Source: Actinomycetes bacterium
GTDB taxonomy: Bacteria > Actinomycetota > Acidimicrobiia > Acidimicrobiales > Microtrichaceae
Direction: 5' to 3'
DNA length: 9,398 nucleotides
Assembly (NCBI GenBank): GCA_023423215.1
Contig: JAFAFZ010000261.1
Location: 1-9,398 of the forward strand
The notes beneath the pieces were generated by a model. The model saw nothing but the letters and a program-made list of their open reading frames with translations. It did not search any database and was not told the DNA's origin. Both the position numbers and the translations under genes were made by a program. This document shows positions 6,310 to 9,398 of the stretch, in pieces. Numbering within the stretch: the first letter of the stretch is position 1; each line of letters starts with the position of its first letter.

Positions 6310-7082
6310 GCGGGTCCACTCCTCTGGAGGTACGCGTCGACCTCGACGCGGAGGATCTCCCAGATCTCTTCGTGCAGCGCGGCGAAGTCCGCCGAGCCAC
6401 GCAGGTCGTGACGGCGCGGCCGCGGGAACGGCACGTCGATCTCGGCGCGGATCGTGCCCGGCCGGTTCGACATGACGATCACCCGGTCGCCCAGGAACAG
6501 CGCTTCCTCGATGCTGTGCGTGATGAAGATCACCGTGCGCCGGTCCGACTCCCACAGGTCGACCAGGTCATCCTGCAGCACCGTGCGCATCTGCGCGTCG
6601 AGCGCGGCGAACGGCTCGTCCATCAGCAGGATCTCGGGCTCGACCGCCATCGCCCGACCGATCGCGACCCGCTGACGCATGCCGCCCGACAGGGCGTCGG
6701 GGAACGCGGACTCGAAGCCCTCGAGCCCCAGCATCTTCACGTAGTGGCGAGCCCGCGCCCGCCGCCCCGCACGGTCCAGGTCGCCGCGCAGGTCCAGCCC
6801 GTAGCGCACGTTCGCCTCGACCGACTTCCACGGCAGCACGCTGTGGTCCTGGAACACGACCGAGGTCAGCGGCCGCGTCGGGTCGCGGTGGACGAGCTCG
6901 ACTCGACCGCGTGTCGGGTTCAGCAATCCCGCCAGGATGCGCAGCAGGGTCGACTTCCCACAGCCGGACGGCCCGACGATGCAGAGGAACTCGGACTCGC
7001 GGACCTCGAGGTCGATCGGCCCGAGCGCGTGCACCACCCCCGAGTCCGCGGCGAAGTCCCGTTCGACCGCTCGGATCGACAC
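6306..7082 (-). CDS. tauB: ABC transporter ATP-binding protein, TauB/SsuB family
   Basis: This is the ATPase that powers the importer. From GTG 7082 it has 258 residues with Walker A GPSGCGKST at 37-45, Q-loop Q78 in VVFQDHSVLPW, signature LSGGMRQR at 131-138, Walker B ILLMDEP at 151-157, D-loop ALD at 160-162 and H-loop H189 in FITHS. The VLPW after the Q-loop is typical of the taurine/nitrate/sulfonate branch. Two starts compete. GTG 7082 follows AGGGAGGG by seven bases and gives family length. GTG 7133 would overlap the binding-protein stop by eight bases and add 17 Pro/Ala-rich residues, but lacks a clear ribosome site. I prefer 7082. Its Shine-Dalgarno lies inside a strong stem (7086-7113), suggesting translation of tauB is limited. 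The stop overlaps the tauC start. Confidence 0.93.
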   Translation of the reverse strand: MSIRAVERDFAADSGVVHALGPIDLEVRESEFLCIVGPSGCGKSTLLRILAGLLNPTRGRVELVHRDPTRPLTSVVFQDHSVLPWKSVEANVRYGLDLRGDLDRAGRRARARHYVKMLGLEGFESAFPDALSGGMRQRVAIGRAMAVEPEILLMDEPFAALDAQMRTVLQDDLVDLWESDRRTVIFITHSIEEALFLGDRVIVMSNRPGTIRAEIDVPFPRPRRHDLRGSADFAALHEEIWEILRVEVDAYLQRSGPA

Positions 7083-7085
7083 GCG

Positions 7086-7113
7086 GGCGCCCTCCCTCGC
7101 TGCGGAGGGCGCC
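7086..7113 (-). promoter_or_regulatory. Intercistronic hairpin covering the tauB ribosome binding site
   Basis: GGCGCCCTCC (7086-7095) and GGAGGGCGCC (7104-7113) are perfect 10-bp inverted arms with an 8-base loop. On the transcript the stem starts 12 bases after the binding-protein stop, and its 3' arm holds the GGAGGG Shine-Dalgarno of tauB. Almost all pairs are G-C and no U-run follows. Stems after the binding-protein gene in ABC operons often protect the upstream message and lower expression of the membrane parts; that role here is inferred. Confidence 0.6.
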
Positions 7114-7125
7114 GCCGGGGGCGGG

Positions 7126-8277
7126 TCAGCCACCGAGGACCCGGTCCAGGTTGGTCTCGTCGACGATGTCGTCCACCGGGATCGGCTCGTCGTAGGCCAG
7201 CAGGTCACCGGCGCTGATCCAGACCTCCTGGATCGGCTCGACGATCACGGGGTCGTACTCCATGTCGGGGTTGAAGATCAGCGGCGCCCCGATGTCGAGC
7301 ACCGACTCGTCGACGCCGAGCACCTCGACCAGCGCAGGTCGCACCTCGGGGTCGGTCCGGTAGTCGCCCTGCAGGTAGGTGCGGGTCGTGCGGAGCAGCG
7401 CACGGATGATGGCGTCGGCCACGTCCGGCTCCTCGGTGCGCAGCGAGCCCATCACGAACCCGCCGATCGAGTCCTCGCCGAACGGGATGGCGAAGTCGGC
7501 GTAGCCGCGCTGGTCGGGGTCGGCCCACAGCGGGTCCGGCAGGTAGGCCGCGTCGACGCTGCCGTTCTCGAGCGCGATCAGCGAGTCGGGTCCGCCGACC
7601 ACCGACAGCGTCACGTCCTTGAGCGTCAGGTCGCACTGCTCGATGTAGTTGGCGAACGGAAGGCTGGCGGCGCTGCCGAAGCCGGCGGCCCCGCCGAAGG
7701 CCACGGTCTTGCCCTTCATGTCGCACGGGTCGAGCTCGCCCGAGGCGTCCACCAGGTCGGGCTGCACCCAGAACCCGGCCTTCGACTGCGGTGCCGGCGG
7801 GAACGTCGGCATGGCGCCGACGATGCGCAGGTCGGCACCCGAGTGGATGGCGTTCAGCACCGGGATGTTCGCACCGGCCGGGGTCACGTCGACCTGGCCG
7901 GACTGGAGCAGACCGACGATCTCGGGCAGCGGGATCACCTGGATGTCGACCTCGAGGTTCTCCTTCTCGAACTCGCCGAAGTGGTCGGCCAGCAGCACCT
8001 GCGAGTACGCCTCGATGCCCTTCGCGCCGGCCAGGGCGATGGTCACCTTGGTCGTGTCGTCCAGCGGCTGCGGTGCGGGTGTGTCCGGACCGCTGCTGGC
8101 TGGCTCGCCCTCGGACCCGGAGCCCGAGTCGTCGGCAGCCGTGGTCGTCGTCGCATCGTCGGACGCGTCGTCGGACCCGTCACCGCAGGCGGACAGCGCC
8201 GCCACCATCGTCAGGAGCAGCGCCGCAGCGACACCCCTCGTGAACCACCGCTGCACCTTCATGCTGTTGCCCCTCAT
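7126..8277 (-). CDS. ABC transporter substrate-binding lipoprotein (NMT1/SsuA/TauA-like)
   Basis: This is the extracytoplasmic solute receptor of the importer. The N-terminus has KVQRWFTRG, a hydrophobic stretch, and the lipobox LSAC with the lipidated cysteine at residue 31, so the mature protein is membrane anchored. Residues 32-73 form an acidic Ser/Thr/Gly/Pro linker typical of actinobacterial lipoproteins. The binding domain follows (about 75-383): KVTIALAG, IPLPEIVGLLQSGQVDVTPAG, DMKGKTVAFGG and ENGSVDAAYLPDPLW fit the periplasmic binding fold of the sulfonate/nitrate/pyrimidine group. C185 and C215 could form a disulfide. ATG 8277 overlaps the tauD stop as ATGA; an in-frame ATG at 8262 also has a ribosome site (GAGGGG, seven bases away) and gives a shorter signal peptide. 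Both are plausible. The ligand is not readable, though the neighbouring dioxygenase suggests a sulfonate or similar acid. Confidence 0.9.
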   Translation of the reverse strand: MRGNSMKVQRWFTRGVAAALLLTMVAALSACGDGSDDASDDATTTTAADDSGSGSEGEPASSGPDTPAPQPLDDTTKVTIALAGAKGIEAYSQVLLADHFGEFEKENLEVDIQVIPLPEIVGLLQSGQVDVTPAGANIPVLNAIHSGADLRIVGAMPTFPPAPQSKAGFWVQPDLVDASGELDPCDMKGKTVAFGGAAGFGSAASLPFANYIEQCDLTLKDVTLSVVGGPDSLIALENGSVDAAYLPDPLWADPDQRGYADFAIPFGEDSIGGFVMGSLRTEEPDVADAIIRALLRTTRTYLQGDYRTDPEVRPALVEVLGVDESVLDIGAPLIFNPDMEYDPVIVEPIQEVWISAGDLLAYDEPIPVDDIVDETNLDRVLGG

Positions 8278-9167
8278 CGTCCGGCTCCGACCATCGGAGC
8301 GTTCTCGTCCATCTCGCCGATCCCGGCGTCACCCGGCCCGAACGGCGCGCTCGAACCGACGGTGCACCTGCGCACCACGCGGTGCCGCGGGAAGTGGTCA
8401 CCCAGGCCGCGGTGGTTCGTGCAGCGCTCGTCCCAGATGGCGACGTCGCCCTCGGTCCAGCGCCACCGGCACTGCAGTCCCGGCTCGAGCACGACCTGGC
8501 GGAGCACCGACATGATCGCCTCGCTCTCCGCCTCGGTCAGCCCCTCGATGCCGCGGAAGTAGGCGCCGCACAGGTACAGCGCACGCCGTCCCGTCTCGGG
8601 ATGCACCCGCACCAGCGGGTGCGACGCGCCCTGGTACATCTCGGTGACCGACTCCCACACGCCGTCGCCGAACTGCATGCGCAGCGTCTCGCGCAGGCCC
8701 TCGCCGGGGTGCACCTCCTGGCGCAGCGCCCCGACGATCGACTGCATCGTCGGCGACAGCAGGTCGTGCGCGGCGTAGAGGTTCGCCCACATCGTGTCGC
8801 CGCCGGCGTCCGGCGTCGTGACGTGGCAGAGGATGCCGATGTCGGGCGGCGTCGGCGAGTACGCGACGTCGGTGTGCCACAGGTCGGCCTTGGGCGGGCT
8901 GCTCGGCGTGTCCTCGATCCACTCGAGCGGGTGCTCGATGCCCCGGGCGACCGAGTTCGGGTTCACGTTCGGCGTGCCCATCGCCTCGGCCAGGGCGATG
9001 TGGTCCTCGTCCGAGAGGTGCTGTTCGGGGAGGAACAGCACGAGGTGCTCGAGCAGCGCCTCGTGCAGCGCGGCCGCGAGCGCGTCGTCGACGCCTCCCC
9101 GCAGGTCCACCCCGGCGACGACGGCGCCGATGGTGCCCGTGACCGGGCGCAGGTCGAGTTCGGGCAT
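8274..9167 (-). CDS. tauD: TauD/TfdA-family Fe(II)/2-oxoglutarate-dependent dioxygenase
   Basis: This cytoplasmic enzyme is expected to hydroxylate the carbon next to a sulfonate (or similar group) using O2 and 2-oxoglutarate, giving an aldehyde, sulfite, succinate and CO2. The 297 residues match the family: facial triad H98 and D100 in LWHTDVAYSPTPP and H252 in WDERCTNH, the 2-oxoglutarate-binding T125 in GGDTMW, and R267 in RHRVVRRCTV. Against E. coli TauD as I recall it, taurine-contacting H70, Y73 and N95 are replaced by N69, S72 and A94, while the arginine is kept, so the substrate may be another sulfonate, sulfate ester or aryloxy acid. ATG 9167 gives MPELDLRPVTGTIGA, the usual family start; a G-rich stretch lies six bases upstream. 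Upstream in-frame codons to 9272 would run through the palindromes and are unlikely. It is the first gene of the operon. Confidence 0.93.
   Translation of the reverse strand: MPELDLRPVTGTIGAVVAGVDLRGGVDDALAAALHEALLEHLVLFLPEQHLSDEDHIALAEAMGTPNVNPNSVARGIEHPLEWIEDTPSSPPKADLWHTDVAYSPTPPDIGILCHVTTPDAGGDTMWANLYAAHDLLSPTMQSIVGALRQEVHPGEGLRETLRMQFGDGVWESVTEMYQGASHPLVRVHPETGRRALYLCGAYFRGIEGLTEAESEAIMSVLRQVVLEPGLQCRWRWTEGDVAIWDERCTNHRGLGDHFPRHRVVRRCTVGSSAPFGPGDAGIGEMDENAPMVGAGR
8284..8300 (-). repeat. Short perfect inverted repeat just before the lipoprotein gene start
   Basis: GCTCCGA (8284-8290) and TCGGAGC (8294-8300) flank a three-base loop inside the last codons of tauD, seven bases upstream of ATG 8277. 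Its GGAG is also the only ribosome site for that start, so folding would favour the internal ATG at 8262. This may be chance in GC-rich coding DNA. Confidence 0.35.
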
Positions 9168-9223
9168 CCGTGACCCCCACGTGATGTCGGATCGGAGCGG
9201 CCCCCCGGCGCTCAGTCCCGTAG

Positions 9224-9279
9224 GTCGAAGCTGCTTCGACCGGAACTGTTCCGATGTGAGGCATACTAACAACTGTTAG
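9224..9279 (-). promoter_or_regulatory. Cluster of three palindromes upstream of tauD (likely operator region)
   Basis: Three perfect palindromes occur in 56 bases. GTCGAAGC-T-GCTTCGAC spans 9224-9240, CGGAAC-T-GTTCCG directly abuts it at 9241-9253, and CTAACA-AC-TGTTAG lies at 9266-9279. The last two share AACTGTT 27 bases apart. A weak candidate promoter on the minus strand has TTGATC (9293-9288) and TAGTAT (9268-9263) with a 19-base spacer, so the outer palindrome would overlap the -10 region and the other two would lie in the leader about 60-85 bases before the tauD ATG. Binding by a repressor or activator is inferred; the symmetry is seen. Confidence 0.55.
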
Positions 9280-9398
9280 CCCCACCCGATCAAGGGGTTC
9301 TCCGAGGCGACCGGTGGATCACCCGCTCGGTCGCTCCGCGGCGCCGTCGCTCCGGCCGCCGTCCGCAACCCGGACGCGACGGTGGGCAGGCACGGAGC
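9280..9398. other. Unassigned upstream sequence at window end
   Basis: This is GC-rich sequence beyond the tauD promoter region. Several frames are open on both strands, including one from GTG 9314 on the plus strand that runs off the window and minus-strand frames that could be the tail of an upstream gene. None has a recognisable motif or ribosome site, so no gene is called. A 9-base direct repeat, GTCGCTCCG, occurs at 9330-9338 and 9346-9354. Confidence 0.3.

Noticed and set aside
6937..8562. 541-codon plus-strand frame over the binding-protein gene and its neighbours
   Set aside because: It is antisense to three solid tau-operon genes and full of valine/arginine/histidine runs without motifs.
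8398..9285. Minus-strand 295-codon frame overlapping tauD
   Set aside because: Same strand, wrong frame; very Arg/Ala/Pro-rich, while the neighbouring frame has the complete dioxygenase triad.

Overview
High-GC bacterial DNA, most likely from an actinobacterium. The reasons are G/C-rich third codon positions, GTG starts for most genes (relaxase, DUF488 gene, its broken partner, integrase, tauB, tauC), a lipoprotein with a long Asp/Thr/Ser/Gly linker, and a tRNA gene without encoded CCA. The exact lineage cannot be read from the sequence; placement below phylum level would be a guess.

The window joins two unlike regions at a tRNA-Thr(TGT) gene (5244-5316, minus strand). Left of the tRNA (1 to about 5290) is the right end of an integrated mobilizable or conjugative element. 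It holds a MobF-type relaxase-helicase (107-2596, plus), preceded by a nested inverted repeat (46-83) that could be an oriT or operator. Convergent to it is a tight minus-strand cluster: tyrosine integrase (3923-5101), a DUF488 protein (3461-3913), and a partner gene interrupted by one in-frame amber codon (2604-3422). Between the integrase and the tRNA lie a perfect 11-bp tandem repeat (candidate integrase arm sites) and a small hairpin. The element's other end lies outside the window, to the left.

Right of the tRNA is a chromosomal-type minus-strand operon in the order tauD (9167-8274), substrate-binding lipoprotein (8277-7126), tauB (7082-6306), tauC (6309-5419). It encodes an Fe(II)/2-oxoglutarate dioxygenase plus an ABC importer of the taurine/sulfonate/nitrate family. 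The likely logic is that the lipoprotein captures a sulfonate-like compound, TauC/TauB import it, and the dioxygenase releases sulfite from it. Two start-stop junctions overlap by 4 bases (ATGA and GTGA), suggesting translational coupling. A strong 10-bp stem sits between the binding-protein gene and tauB and encloses tauB's Shine-Dalgarno. The region upstream of tauD carries three palindromes in 56 bases, a likely regulatory site. By recalled alignment the dioxygenase keeps the metal and 2-oxoglutarate residues but changes three residues that hold taurine in E. coli TauD, so its substrate may not be taurine.

Most interesting points: the integrase-DUF488-partner cluster with an amber-interrupted third gene, the oriT-like repeat, the att/arm-site architecture at tRNA-Thr, the tauD palindrome cluster, and the hairpin-masked tauB start. 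No CRISPR array, rRNA or insertion sequence is visible.
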